Shown here: positions 43,712 to 51,798 of the stretch, piece after piece | Layout of the letters: each line of letters begins with the position of its first letter | Numbering within the stretch: position 1 is the first letter of the stretch | Origin: Actinoplanes sp. TBRC 11911 | GTDB lineage: Bacteria > Actinomycetota > Actinomycetes > Mycobacteriales > Micromonosporaceae | Reading direction: 5' to 3' | DNA: 64,000 nucleotides | NCBI RefSeq assembly: GCF_012933445.1 | Contig: NZ_JABBNC010000028.1 | Span: 62,001-126,000, forward strand | Made by a program: the position numbers and the translations under genes | The notes under the pieces: generated by a model | What the model was told of the DNA's origin: nothing | Seen by the model: the letters and a program-made list of their open reading frames with translations, nothing else | The model's database searches: none

Positions 43712-44227
43712 GTGGTGATCCGAGAATTCACTGAGCGTGACTGGCCCGCCGTGTGGGAGATTGTCCGTGCGGTGGTGCGGGCCGGGGACACCTTCACGTA
43801 CGAGACCGACATGTCCGAGAATGTCGCCCGCGAGGTGTGGGTCGAGTCGCCGCCCGGGCTCACCGTCGTCGCCGAGCGGGACGGTCAGATCGTGGGGACG
43901 GCCAAGATGGGCCCGAACCGGGGCGGGCCCGGGGCGCACGTGTCGACGGCGAGCTTCATGGTCGCGGACGGGCAGCGCGGGCGCGGGGTGGGGACGGCGC
44001 TGTGCCGGTTCGCGCTGACCTGGGCCGAGGAGCAGGGGTACGCCTCGATGCAGTTCAACGCCGTCGCGGCGACGAACCTCGGGGCGGTCGAGGTGTACCG
44101 GCGGCTCGGGTTCGTGATCGTCGGGACGGTGCCGCGCGCGTTCGAGCACCCGTCGCAGGGGCGGGTCGGGCTGCACGTCATGTACCGGGAGTTTGCCGGC
44201 GGAAGTGGTAGCGGTAGCGCTCGGTGA
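43712..44227 (+). CDS. GNAT-family N-acetyltransferase
   Basis: A 171-residue GNAT. REFTERDWPAVWEIV forms the N-terminal helix, TASFMVADGQRGRGVGTALC is motif A with the acetyl-CoA loop Q/RxxGxG/A (QRGRGVGTA), and NAVAATNLGAVEVYRRLGFVIVGTVP is motif B. It resembles the phosphinothricin/L-amino-acid acetyltransferase-like group (FVIVGTVPRAFEHP), but the acceptor is unknown. Its 3' end overlaps the convergent second GNAT by 50 bp. Confidence 0.9.
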   Translation: MVIREFTERDWPAVWEIVRAVVRAGDTFTYETDMSENVAREVWVESPPGLTVVAERDGQIVGTAKMGPNRGGPGAHVSTASFMVADGQRGRGVGTALCRFALTWAEEQGYASMQFNAVAATNLGAVEVYRRLGFVIVGTVPRAFEHPSQGRVGLHVMYREFAGGSGSGSAR

Positions 44228-44915
44228 ACCCGGTCCGGGCGTAGAGCAGTAACGCCGGGGCGTTGCGCAGCTCCACCTGCAGGAACAACGGGGTGCCGGC
44301 CCAGGCGGACAACGCGGCCAGCACCTGGTGGGCGGTGCCGCGGCCTCGCGCGCGCGGGACGGTCGCCATGCCGTAGACGCCGGTCCAGCCGTCCGTGCGC
44401 ACGGCCCGCCCGACGGCGATCACCCCCAGATCATCCAGCACCGAGACGTACGCCGTGGGGTGCGCGATGCGGGCGAGCCGGGCGCGCTGGTCGAGCTCCG
44501 CGCCCGGGGTGCTGTGCATGGCGGACCAGGTGGCGAACCAGTCGTCGTCCGGGGTGTTGGACAGGCGTACCGGGAAAGCTCTTGGCGGCGGGGCGACCAC
44601 CGGGGCCGTCTGGAGGGAGATCTCGCCGTCGCGCCGGTAGCCGCGTTCGGTGAGCGCGGCGTCCAGGCCCGGGGTGGCGGCCGGACTGATCTGGAACGCG
44701 GCCGGTCCCGGATAGAACCGCTCGGCGCGGGTGATGCGGTCCGCGAGCGCGTGCCGGGGCACCGGCCCGTGCGGGAGGACCGAGGCGTTCCACCAGTCGG
44801 GCGTGTCCGCGTGCCGCAGCCACCAGCCGTCCACCCGGGCCAGCCGCGCCGGGGGAAAGGCCGCCGTGGCCGCCTCTTGCAGCACGCGCGCAAGCTCTGC
44901 AATCACGGTGGCCAT
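44178..44915 (-). CDS. GNAT-family N-acetyltransferase (two-domain type)
   Basis: A 245-residue protein. The C-terminal GNAT domain (about 125-240) has YGMATVPRARGRGTAHQVL with the RxxGxG-like acetyl-CoA loop, and ELRNAPALLLYARTGFTERYRYH. The N-terminal half (LARVDGWWLRHADTPDWWNASVLPHG) matches the degenerate first GNAT domain seen in such proteins. The start is uncertain: MATV is encoded twice because a 59-bp segment is duplicated (see the repeat at 44905-44990), giving ATG 44915 or ATG 44974. Neither has a good ribosome site. Acceptor unknown. Confidence 0.8.
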   Translation of the reverse strand: MATVIAELARVLQEAATAAFPPARLARVDGWWLRHADTPDWWNASVLPHGPVPRHALADRITRAERFYPGPAAFQISPAATPGLDAALTERGYRRDGEISLQTAPVVAPPPRAFPVRLSNTPDDDWFATWSAMHSTPGAELDQRARLARIAHPTAYVSVLDDLGVIAVGRAVRTDGWTGVYGMATVPRARGRGTAHQVLAALSAWAGTPLFLQVELRNAPALLLYARTGFTERYRYHFRRQTPGT

Positions 44916-44990
44916 TGTGGTCGGCCCCGCAGCTGGGCGCCGCGCGGGGGATTCCGGCAGGAGGACGGTGGCCATTGTGGTCGGCCCTGC
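44905..44990. repeat. Duplicated start region of the second GNAT gene
   Basis: ACGGTGGCCATTGTGGTCGG occurs at about 44905 and again at about 44964 (59-bp period), followed both times by CCC(C/T)GC. On the minus strand both copies encode PTTMATV, so the gene has two equivalent candidate start codons. Confidence 0.85.
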
Positions 44991-45189
44991 GGCTGCCGCC
45001 CTCCCGGCACGGGTGCGAGCCCGCGGCGTCAGAAGTAAGCGATAAAGCAGAAGAATCGGAAATGTCACGCTGGTGGAGACACAGCGACCTCGGTGACGTT
45101 GGTGAGGAACGGGCCGAGGAACACGGCCACACACAGCGTGGTGTACTGAGGCACGGCCGCCACATGGACGGAATAGAGAAGTCGGAAAT

Positions 45190-45564
45190 ATCCTGCCAAA
45201 GGAGACGCGCGCGACGAACGCGTTCCGCCGCTTCGTGGCCGCCGCTTCATGGCCGCCGCGCAGCCAAGTCGGAAATGTCTCGTCGTGGTCGTAATGCGGC
45301 ACGGCGACCGCCGAACCGGCCGGCCAAGTCGGAAATGTCCGGCTGAAGGAGACGCGCACGTCGAACGCGTTCCGCCGCTTCGTGGCCGCCGCTTCATGGC
45401 CGCCGCTTCGTGGCCGCCGCTTCGTGGCCGCCGCGCAGCCAAGTCGGAAATGTCTCGTCGTGGTCGTAATGCGGCACGGCGACCGCCGAACCGGCCGGCC
45501 AAGTCGGAAGTGTCCGGCCGAAGGAGACGCGACCGCCGAACCGGCTTGCCAAGTCGGAAATGTC
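45190..45564. repeat. Tandem repeat of about 175 bp built on AAGTCGGAAATGTC
   Basis: The block CAGCCAAGTCGGAAATGTCT plus CGTCGTGGTCGTAATGCGGC recurs at 45261 and 45436 (175 bp apart), and GGAGACGCGC...GAACGCGTTCCGCC recurs at 45201 and 45350. CGGAAATRTC cores lie at 45057, 45183, 45270, 45330, 45445, 45505 (CGGAAGTGTC) and 45555. The second copy gained extra CTTCGTGGCCGCCG units. Confidence 0.9.
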
Positions 45565-45849
45565 CGGCTGAAGGAGACGCCGGACCGCCACCCGACGATA
45601 TCGGGCGGGCGGCCCGCGAAGGTGCGAGGTTCGGCCGGTAACCCCGCGGGCCGGGGCTGGCGTTCGAGGTTGCCGCGCGTCGGAGGCCCTAGACGAGTAA
45701 GTCCTACCGTGGTGGTAGGCGATGCGTGGCCTGGTCACGGTGTGGCTCCGGTTGCGCGGTGGTGCCAGAGCTGAGGCGCTGTGGCGATCCGTTCACAGCG
45801 GGGAGCCGCCGACCACCACCAGCCGCAGCGCGGCGGTCCCGCTATGTGG

Positions 45850-46165
45850 ACAACGCGGTCACATCGTGGACTTTTGTGAACCTTGGAGAGTTGCGCCCAC
45901 ATGCGAGCCAATAACTCTCCAAGGTTCACATTCGGCCGGAAAAAGCTGCCGGGCGAAAGCCTCGTTACGTGACAAATATACTCTCTACAATGGACGCTGG
46001 TCCCACATCGCGGACGGTGGGTCCATGATGCGGACGCGGGTCTCAGCAGGCGGTCACCCGTCTCACACAATGGAAGCGCCGCGCGGCCGCGCGCCGAGCC
46101 CGCCCGTCCAGCGGCCTGGCCTCTCCCACAAATATTCGGAAATACCGGATATGCGAGGGGGGCGG
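45850..46165 (+). repeat. Dispersed intergenic element, copy B
   Basis: Inverse-oriented relative of 12745-13060. Its internal palindrome has arms GTGAACCTTGGAGAGTT (45876-45892) and AACTCTCCAAGGTTCAC (45913-45929) with loop GCGCCCACATGCGAGCCAAT. It ends with CGGAAATACCGGATATGCG near 46140. Confidence 0.75.
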
Positions 46166-46241
46166 CGTGGGGCTGGCGGACGGACGGTGATCAGGTCGCT
46201 GACTCGCCTACTGCCACCGACTCGGCTTAGGACTTACTTGT

Positions 46242-47033
46242 CTAGGCCAGGGCCAGGCCTGGGTCGGGGTCGGGCTCGGGGGAAGGGGCCGGGATCTTGT
46301 ACTCCTCGGTCAGCGTCGTCATCGGGCCGGGCCACGTCGCCTGGGCGACCTCTATCGGCTTGCGGGACTCGTCGAACGCCACGTGCAGCAGGTGCAGGAC
46401 GGGAGTGTCGGGGCGGATCTGGAGGATCTCGGCCTCGTCGCGGCTGGGCTGGCGGGCGCTGATCGTGTCGGTCGCCGAGGCGTAGCGCTTGCCGAGCACC
46501 TCCTCGGCCTCCTGGTAGAGGGGGCGCCCGAACGCCTCGGCGCGCTCCAGGGAGGTGCCGCTCGCGTCGGTCACCCGGAACCAGGACGCGCCCAGCTCGA
46601 CGGTCGCCTCGTCGGTGCGGACGATGTGGCGGCGGACCAGCATCTCGGTGCCGTCGCGGACGCCGAACGCGTCGGCCACCTCGGCCGGGGCCGGCTCGCG
46701 GCCGACCGCCGTGAGCTGTTGGCGGTAGCGTGCGGCGAGGTCGGCGTGGTAGCCGCGGCGCGGGCCGTAGCGGCCCCGGGACAGGCGGTTGAGGCGGCGG
46801 CGGGTGCCTCGTACGTACGTACCGGAGCCGGGTTTGGTGATCAGGATGCCCTCGACCCGCAGCTGGTCGACGGTGCGCTGGACCGTCTGTTTCGCCACGC
46901 CGAACATCTCGGCCATCGCCGGGATGGACGGCAGGCGTTCGCCCGGTTGCCAGTCGCCGCGGCGGATGCGTTCGCGCAGTTGCGCGGCGATCTGCCGGTG
47001 GGGGAACTCGGCGGCGCCCGGATTGATCGTCAT
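46242..47033 (-). CDS. GntR/HutC-family transcriptional regulator
   Basis: A 263-residue regulator. The N-terminal winged helix has RQIAAQLRERIRRGDWQPGE, RLPSIPAMAEMFGVAKQTVQ and ITKPGSGTYV. The C-terminal half is a UTRA effector domain (GTEMLVRRHIVRTDEATVELGASWF, RPDTPVLHLLHVAFD). ATG 47033 has an ideal GAGGAGGTG ribosome site. GntR/UTRA proteins paired with a divergent DUF397 gene are common in actinobacteria, where they form small regulatory pairs. A palindrome in the shared promoter region is a likely autoregulatory site. Confidence 0.92.
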   Translation of the reverse strand: MTINPGAAEFPHRQIAAQLRERIRRGDWQPGERLPSIPAMAEMFGVAKQTVQRTVDQLRVEGILITKPGSGTYVRGTRRRLNRLSRGRYGPRRGYHADLAARYRQQLTAVGREPAPAEVADAFGVRDGTEMLVRRHIVRTDEATVELGASWFRVTDASGTSLERAEAFGRPLYQEAEEVLGKRYASATDTISARQPSRDEAEILQIRPDTPVLHLLHVAFDESRKPIEVAQATWPGPMTTLTEEYKIPAPSPEPDPDPGLALA

Positions 47034-47050
47034 GGCGCACCTCCTCAGGA

Positions 47051-47063
47051 CTAGGTTCCTAGG
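47051..47063. promoter_or_regulatory. Candidate GntR operator palindrome
   Basis: CTAGGTTCCTAGG: a CTAGG-N2-CCTAG palindrome 18 bp upstream of the GntR start, where it would overlap the ribosome-site-proximal leader or promoter. Assignment to this regulator is inference. Confidence 0.45.
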
Positions 47064-47171
47064 ATGCGCCAAAGGGTGTGCGACACGGTGCCGCGACACG
47101 CCGAAAGGTGGACGCATCGAGCACTGACGATCTCGTAGCCTGAGTCACTCACCGTCTGGGGAGGTGGTGCG

Positions 47172-47366
47172 ATGAGTGATCGCGAGCGTGCTGAGTCCGG
47201 GTGGATAAAAGGGAAATTTCCGGATCAGGACGGGGTGGAAGTCCGGTTTCTGCCCGAGGGCGTCATGCTGCGTAGCGCCCGCGACCCCGAGGATGTGCTG
47301 CGCTTCACGCCCGACGAGTGGGCGCAGTTCCTGCGGGGCGTGAAGCGCGGCGAGTTCGACGATTGA
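47172..47366 (+). CDS. DUF397 family protein
   Basis: A 64-residue protein of the DUF397 type: SGWIKGKFPDQDGVEVRFLPEGVMLRSARDPEDVLRFTPDEWAQFLRGVKRGEFD. The C-terminal TPDEWAxFLxGVKxGEFD is the family signature. DUF397 proteins are small actinobacterial partners of XRE- or other helix-turn-helix regulators, with suspected toxin/antitoxin-like or signalling roles. GGGGAGG precedes the ATG. Divergent from the GntR gene. Confidence 0.9.
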   Translation: MSDRERAESGWIKGKFPDQDGVEVRFLPEGVMLRSARDPEDVLRFTPDEWAQFLRGVKRGEFDD

Positions 47367-47398
47367 CGAGCGCCGGCCGATGGCGGCGGCCGGTCTCC

Positions 47399-47471
47399 CG
47401 GAGAGCCGACGCCCCCGGAGAGCCGACGCCCCCGGGTCGACGCCCCCGGAGAGCCGACGCCCCCGGAGAGA
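47399..47471. repeat. 16-17-bp direct repeats
   Basis: GGAGAGCCGACGCCCCC occurs three times, with a shortened GGGTCGACGCCCCC copy among them, just downstream of the DUF397 gene. The 47367-47587 stretch is otherwise non-coding. Confidence 0.85.
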
Positions 47472-47587
47472 CAAGGCACGGAAAGACGCAACGGGATCCG
47501 AAGACGCCGGAGCACCAACGGTGACCGGCTCACCGGCCCGACGCGGCTGCCCCGCGCGACCCAGGGCCGCCCGTTCTAAGCCGCTCC

Positions 47588-48457
47588 CTACCAGGAGCCG
47601 GCCGTCGGGCCCGCCGAGCCGCCGCGGCGGCGCAGGTACTTCTCGAACTCGCTGGCGATCTCGTCGCCGGTCAGCGGCTGGATGCCCTCGTCGCCGACGC
47701 GCTCCTCCAGCTCGCGCACGTACTCGCCGAGCTCCGCGTCCTGCTCGGCGGCCGCGCGGACCCGCTTCTCCCACTCGTCGGCCTCCTCGGCCAGGTCGGC
47801 CATCGGGACCGGCAGGTCGAGCACGTCCTCGAGCCGCGACAGCAGGGACAGCGTCGCCTTCGGGCAGGGCGGGTTGTTCGCGTAGTGCGGCACGTGCACC
47901 CAGAACGACAACGCGTCCAGCTCGGCGCGGCCGGCCGCCTCGTGCAGCACGCCGACGATGCCGGTGGGGCCGTCGTAGCGGGTGGGGACCACGTTGTACT
48001 TCTCGGCGGCGTCCTTGTCGGTGGTGGTGCCGCTGATCGGCAGGGGCCGCGTGTAGGGCACGTCGGCCAGCAGAGCGCCCAGCAGCACGATCCGGTTGAC
48101 TTCGAGGCTGTGGCAGATCTCCAGGACCTGCTCGCAGAAGGTGCGCCAGCGCATGCTCGGCTCGATGCCCCGGATGAGCACCACGTCGCGGTCGCTGCCG
48201 GGCGGGCTGGCCACGGTGAACCGGGTGGTGGGCCACTCGATCTTGCGGGTTTCGCCCTCGGACATGGTCACCGTCGGGCGGCTGACCTGAAAGTCGTAGA
48301 AGTCCTCGGGGTCGATCGTGGCGATTTCCCGGGCCTGCCACACCTGCTCGAGGTGTTCCACGGCCGCGGTCGATGCGTCCGCAGCATCATTCCAACCCTC
48401 GAATGCCGCGATGGCCACGGGGGAGCGGAGCACAGGAAGGCCGTCGAACTCAGTCAT
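47588..48457 (-). CDS. PAC2 family protein
   Basis: A 289-residue protein of the PAC2 (proteasome assembly chaperone 2) family: SPVAIAAFEGWNDAADASTAAVEHL, FYDFQVSRPTVTM, VLIRGIEPSMRWRTFCEQVLE, NRIVLLGALLADVPYTRPLPISGTT and SFWVHVPHYANNPPCPKATLSLL. Actinobacterial homologues are common; a role with the 20S proteasome is suspected but unproven. The C-terminal 60 residues are a charged helix with a coiled-coil look. The start is supported by a TAGGCT box 6 nt upstream. Confidence 0.92.
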   Translation of the reverse strand: MTEFDGLPVLRSPVAIAAFEGWNDAADASTAAVEHLEQVWQAREIATIDPEDFYDFQVSRPTVTMSEGETRKIEWPTTRFTVASPPGSDRDVVLIRGIEPSMRWRTFCEQVLEICHSLEVNRIVLLGALLADVPYTRPLPISGTTTDKDAAEKYNVVPTRYDGPTGIVGVLHEAAGRAELDALSFWVHVPHYANNPPCPKATLSLLSRLEDVLDLPVPMADLAEEADEWEKRVRAAAEQDAELGEYVRELEERVGDEGIQPLTGDEIASEFEKYLRRRGGSAGPTAGSW

Positions 48458-48463
48458 GAGTAC

Positions 48464-48469
48464 AGCCTA
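48464..48469 (-). promoter_or_regulatory. TAGGCT -10 box of the PAC2 gene
   Basis: TAGGCT, 6 nt, then ATG 48457 on the minus strand; leaderless geometry. Confidence 0.5.
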
Positions 48470-48508
48470 CGTGCGGCACGTGGAAGCCACTCGTCGGCAC
48501 GTCGGGCG

Positions 48509-49063
48509 TCACACGCCTTGCGCCCACGACCCGAGCACCGCCGCACACCGTAAATTACGATATTTCCCTTTAAAATCCATCCCGTATCCGACGATCAACC
48601 CGTCCCCAACATCAAATCCTATGTACGTAGGAGTAGACGCGAATCGCGCGGTCTCCGGTTTGCGAAGCAGCGCACACACCGAGATCGACGCCGGCCGCCG
48701 CTGCGCCAGGTTCGAGATCAGCCAGGACATGGTCAGCCCCGTGTCGATCACCCCGTCCACGATGATCACGTCCCGGCCGGTGATGTCCAGGTCCAGGTCT
48801 TTCAGCACGCGCACCGACCCCGACGCCCGGTTGCGGGTGCTGTACGACTTGATCGCCATCCAGCCGATCTCGACCTGATCCGGGTACGCCCGTGCCAGGT
48901 CCACGGTGAACGTGGCCGCCCCGCCGAGCACCCCGACCAGCACCGGAACCCGGCCCGCCATGGTCTCGTGCAGTTCGGTGGCGAGCGCGGCGACCCGGGC
49001 GAGGATCTGCTCCTCCTCCAGGATCACCGATTCGAGATCCCCCGCGACGTCCTTGGCGTCCAC
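48509..49063 (-). CDS. Divergent hypoxanthine phosphoribosyltransferase homologue
   Basis: A 184-residue type I PRTase-fold protein matching HPRT order: LVGVLGGAATFTVDLA, the flexible loop region KSYSTRNRASGSVRVLKDLDLDITGRD, the PRPP motif VIIVDGVIDTGLT (99-111) and the C-terminal YIGFDVGDGLIVGYGMDFKGKYRNL. HPRT makes IMP or GMP from hypoxanthine or guanine. The PRPP motif normally has two acidic residues then IID; here it is Asp103-Gly104 with Asp107 kept, and YRNLPY is YRNLRC. It is probably not the main HPRT, and its activity is doubtful. GTG start after AAGGGGG. Confidence 0.82.
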   Translation of the reverse strand: MDAKDVAGDLESVILEEEQILARVAALATELHETMAGRVPVLVGVLGGAATFTVDLARAYPDQVEIGWMAIKSYSTRNRASGSVRVLKDLDLDITGRDVIIVDGVIDTGLTMSWLISNLAQRRPASISVCALLRKPETARFASTPTYIGFDVGDGLIVGYGMDFKGKYRNLRCAAVLGSWAQGV

Positions 49064-49091
49064 CCGAGTCCCCCTTCAGAGCAAACGAACT

Positions 49092-49724
49092 TCAGAGCGA
49101 ACGAACCGACGTGGCATGCGGCGCCACCATCTCCCGCAAAGCATGAACCGCCTCGTCCAGCCGGGCCGCCCCGTCCGCGCTCTCCAGCAGGAACATCACA
49201 TCCCGCGAGGAACTCGTGACCTTGGTGCGTTCGGCGTCGTGATAGTTCCAGTGCCGGGTGAGCACGGATACGTCGTCGGCGTACACGATCTCGCCGCTCC
49301 TGGGATGTTCCACCGTGTCCGGCTCGCCGAGCGGCGTGAACCAGTCCCCGTCGCGGGCCTCGCGCAGCACCACGTCGCCGCGCACGGCGTCGAGGTCGAA
49401 CGCCCCGGCCGCCACGACAAACCGGACCGAGACCCAGTTGTACGCGTCCACCGGCGCGTTGATGCGCGGCAGCGCGCCGGTCCGGGCCAGCCGCCGGCTC
49501 AGTGCCTCCACGCTGGGCCGCATGCGCCGCGGGTTGGTGCCGAACCGCCGGTACACCGCGTGCCAGGCCGCGATGGCCGGATCGTCCTCGCAGGCCGGGG
49601 TGAGCGCCGGCCGGGCCGCGTCGTCCCAGTCGCCGCCGCTGTCCAGTCCCTCCGCGATCAGAACGGCGACCAGCACTTCCGGGTACGCCTCGCGCACCGC
49701 CCCGGCCACCACCAAGGTCGTCAT
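49092..49724 (-). CDS. B3/B4-domain protein (phenylalanyl-tRNA-synthetase beta-like)
   Basis: A 210-residue protein with the B3/B4 domain of PheRS beta, which in stand-alone form recognises or edits amino acids: AIAAWHAVYRRFGTNPRRMRPSVEALSRRL, LPRINAPVDAYNWVSVRF and GDVVLREARDGDWFTPLGE. Small free-standing B3/B4 proteins are widespread in bacteria and are suspected trans-editing factors. ATG 49724 is used; an upstream GTG-less extension to 49775 reads MALPSPPR and lacks a ribosome site. It follows the HPRT homologue's start by 28 bp, in the same direction. Confidence 0.85.
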   Translation of the reverse strand: MTTLVVAGAVREAYPEVLVAVLIAEGLDSGGDWDDAARPALTPACEDDPAIAAWHAVYRRFGTNPRRMRPSVEALSRRLARTGALPRINAPVDAYNWVSVRFVVAAGAFDLDAVRGDVVLREARDGDWFTPLGEPDTVEHPRSGEIVYADDVSVLTRHWNYHDAERTKVTSSSRDVMFLLESADGAARLDEAVHALREMVAPHATSVRSL

Positions 49725-49853
49725 GGGAGCAGGGTCGCACAGGCCGGGGAACCGGGGCGGCGAGGGGAGCGCCACATTTCGCCCAGCAGATCTTGACGCA
49801 CGAATCGGTGCGGGTTTTCCTGAGTCGCTCGTTTCTTAGTGGAGGCACACCGA

Positions 49854-51797
49854 TTGCGTGGAATCACCCGCCACGGGCCTGCCTCGATCGCCGTCATCGC
49901 CGCTGTCACGGTTCTGGCACTGCTGGCGCTGGGCGGGGCCGCACCCGTTTCGTCGCCCGGCCGGCTGGCGATCGCCGGCAGCCTGCCGACCTGGTTGTCG
50001 CAGGCCCAGCAGCTCGGCGGGACACCCGGCGGCAGCCGCATCGACTTCGGGCTGGTCGTCGGCATGCGTGATCACGACGACGCGGTCGCCACGCTGCGGC
50101 GTATTTCCGATCCGGACAGCCCCGAATACGGCCGATGGCTGTCGAACAAGCAATTCCGGGACCGGTACGCGCCGGCCCCGCCGGACATCGCCGCGGTTCG
50201 CGACTGGATCCTCTCGCAGGGATTTCGCGTCGACAAGATTCTGCCGAGCGGAATGTACATCGAGGCGAGTGGCACCGCCGCGCGGGTGAACAAGGTCTTC
50301 GGCACCACTGTCGACAATTTCTCGTACCGGGGCGCGTTGGTGCACGCGAACGCCGGCGAGCTGTCCTTTCCGTCGCACACCCCGAAATCGGTCGTACGGC
50401 TGATCGGGGGTGTCCTCGGAATCGACCAGGGTGCGCAATTGCACGAGCTGGCCGATCCTGAGCCCGCGCCGGCGCCCGCGCTGACCAGCGGCACCCCCTG
50501 CTCGGACTATTACGGGCAGCGGACCGCCACCGATCAGCCCGCGTTCGACGGGCGGAAACAGCCCTATTCGATCTGTGGTTACACGCCCGATCAGCTCCAA
50601 TCGGCGTACGGGGAAAGCTCGTTGTTAAATGCCGGAATCGACGGCCGTGGCGTCACCGTGGCGGTCGTGCTGGCGTACGCGTCGCGGACCATGCCCGGCG
50701 ACGCGCAGCAGTACAACCGGGTGCATCACCAGCCGCTGTTCCGGCCGGGGCAGTATCGGCAGATCACCCCCGCGGCCGACGGCTACGGGCGAATTCAGGA
50801 ATGTGACGCTCAGGGCGCCTATGTCGAGCAGGCCCTCGACGTCGAGGCGGTGCACGCGATGGCCCCGGGCGCCGGCATCGTCTATGTCGCCGGCACCGAT
50901 TGCGACACGGGGCTGACCAACGCCTGGGCCGAGACGATCGACAACCACGTCGCCGACATCGTCACCGACTCGTGGAGTCTGGGCGGCGACGACGCCGCCA
51001 CGGCCGGCGCCGACATGGTCAAGTTCTTCGACCAGTTCGCGCTGGAGGCGGCGCTGACCGGCATGACGGTCGTCTTCGCGACCGGCGATGTCAGCGACGG
51101 CGGCACGCAGCCGCCGGCGACGACGGTCAGCTTCCCGACCGACGACCCCTACGTCACCAGCGTCGGGGCCACCTCGCTGGCGATCGGCCGCGACGGGCGG
51201 CGCAAGTTCGAGTACGGATGGCAGAGCGCCTACGTCCGCGGCGCCCGGAACGGCGCCTGGGGTCCGCCGGATCTGCACGCCGGGGGAGGCGGTGGCACCA
51301 GCGCGATCTATCCGCAGCCCTTCTACCAGAAGGGGGTCGTGCCGGCCAGCACGATGCGGACGGTGCCGGACATCTCGGTGGACGGTGACTCGAACACCGG
51401 CTTTCTGCTGGGGGCGACGCAGAGCTTCCCGGACGGCCCGCGCTGGAGCCAGTTCCGGCTCGGCGGCACCAGCCTGTCCGCGCCGCTGCTGGCCGGCATG
51501 ATCGCGGTCGCCGACCAGAACGCCGGTCACCGGCTCGGTTTCGTCAACCCGCTGTACTACAAAATGCTGAAGACGCCCGCGCTGTACGACGTCGTCGCGC
51601 CTAGCACGCCGGTTGCGCAGGTGCGCGCCGACTTCGTCAACGGCCGCGACGCCACCGGCGGCCGCAAGTTCCAGCTCGAGACCATCGACACCCCGACGAC
51701 GCTGCACGACCGCACCGGCTACGACACGTCGACCGGGGTGGGCGCGCCGAACGGGCCGCGCTTCTTCGACCCGCCGGCCGGACCTGCCGCGCGCTGA
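49854..51797 (+). CDS. Secreted S53 family (sedolisin/kumamolisin-like) serine-carboxyl peptidase
   Basis: A 647-residue secreted acid-type protease. After a signal peptide (SIAVIAAVTVLALLALGG) comes a pro-kumamolisin activation domain (about 50-190) and the S53 catalytic domain. The triad is visible: Glu325 and Asp329 in YVEQALDVEAV, and Ser540 in GGTSLSAP. The oxyanion Asp lies within the intervening NHVADIVTDSW segment, and the C-terminal calcium site is DTSTGVGAPNG. Start TTG 49854 is chosen because TGGAGG lies 8 nt before it; GTG 49839 is an alternative. It is likely exported by Sec and matures by propeptide cleavage at low pH. Confidence 0.9.
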   Translation: MRGITRHGPASIAVIAAVTVLALLALGGAAPVSSPGRLAIAGSLPTWLSQAQQLGGTPGGSRIDFGLVVGMRDHDDAVATLRRISDPDSPEYGRWLSNKQFRDRYAPAPPDIAAVRDWILSQGFRVDKILPSGMYIEASGTAARVNKVFGTTVDNFSYRGALVHANAGELSFPSHTPKSVVRLIGGVLGIDQGAQLHELADPEPAPAPALTSGTPCSDYYGQRTATDQPAFDGRKQPYSICGYTPDQLQSAYGESSLLNAGIDGRGVTVAVVLAYASRTMPGDAQQYNRVHHQPLFRPGQYRQITPAADGYGRIQECDAQGAYVEQALDVEAVHAMAPGAGIVYVAGTDCDTGLTNAWAETIDNHVADIVTDSWSLGGDDAATAGADMVKFFDQFALEAALTGMTVVFATGDVSDGGTQPPATTVSFPTDDPYVTSVGATSLAIGRDGRRKFEYGWQSAYVRGARNGAWGPPDLHAGGGGGTSAIYPQPFYQKGVVPASTMRTVPDISVDGDSNTGFLLGATQSFPDGPRWSQFRLGGTSLSAPLLAGMIAVADQNAGHRLGFVNPLYYKMLKTPALYDVVAPSTPVAQVRADFVNGRDATGGRKFQLETIDTPTTLHDRTGYDTSTGVGAPNGPRFFDPPAGPAAR

Positions 51798-51798
51798 G

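Larger units (their letters stand above)
44916..46241. other. 1.3-kb repeat-rich intergenic region, no gene seen
   Basis: No coding sequence supported; the many short frames simply follow the repeats. Contents in order: duplicated GNAT start segment, eight CGGAAATRTC-type motifs (45057-45564), a two-copy repeat of about 175-bp period (45190-45560), 15-bp CTTCGTGGCCGCCG repeats, copy 3 of the CTTGGAGAGTT palindrome, and copy B of the dispersed element. Confidence 0.75.

Noticed and set aside
44990..45640. Frames encoding KSEMS-containing peptides considered as small proteins
   Set aside because: Each frame is generated by the tandem AAGTCGGAAATGTC repeat, lacks a ribosome site and has equivalents in other phases.
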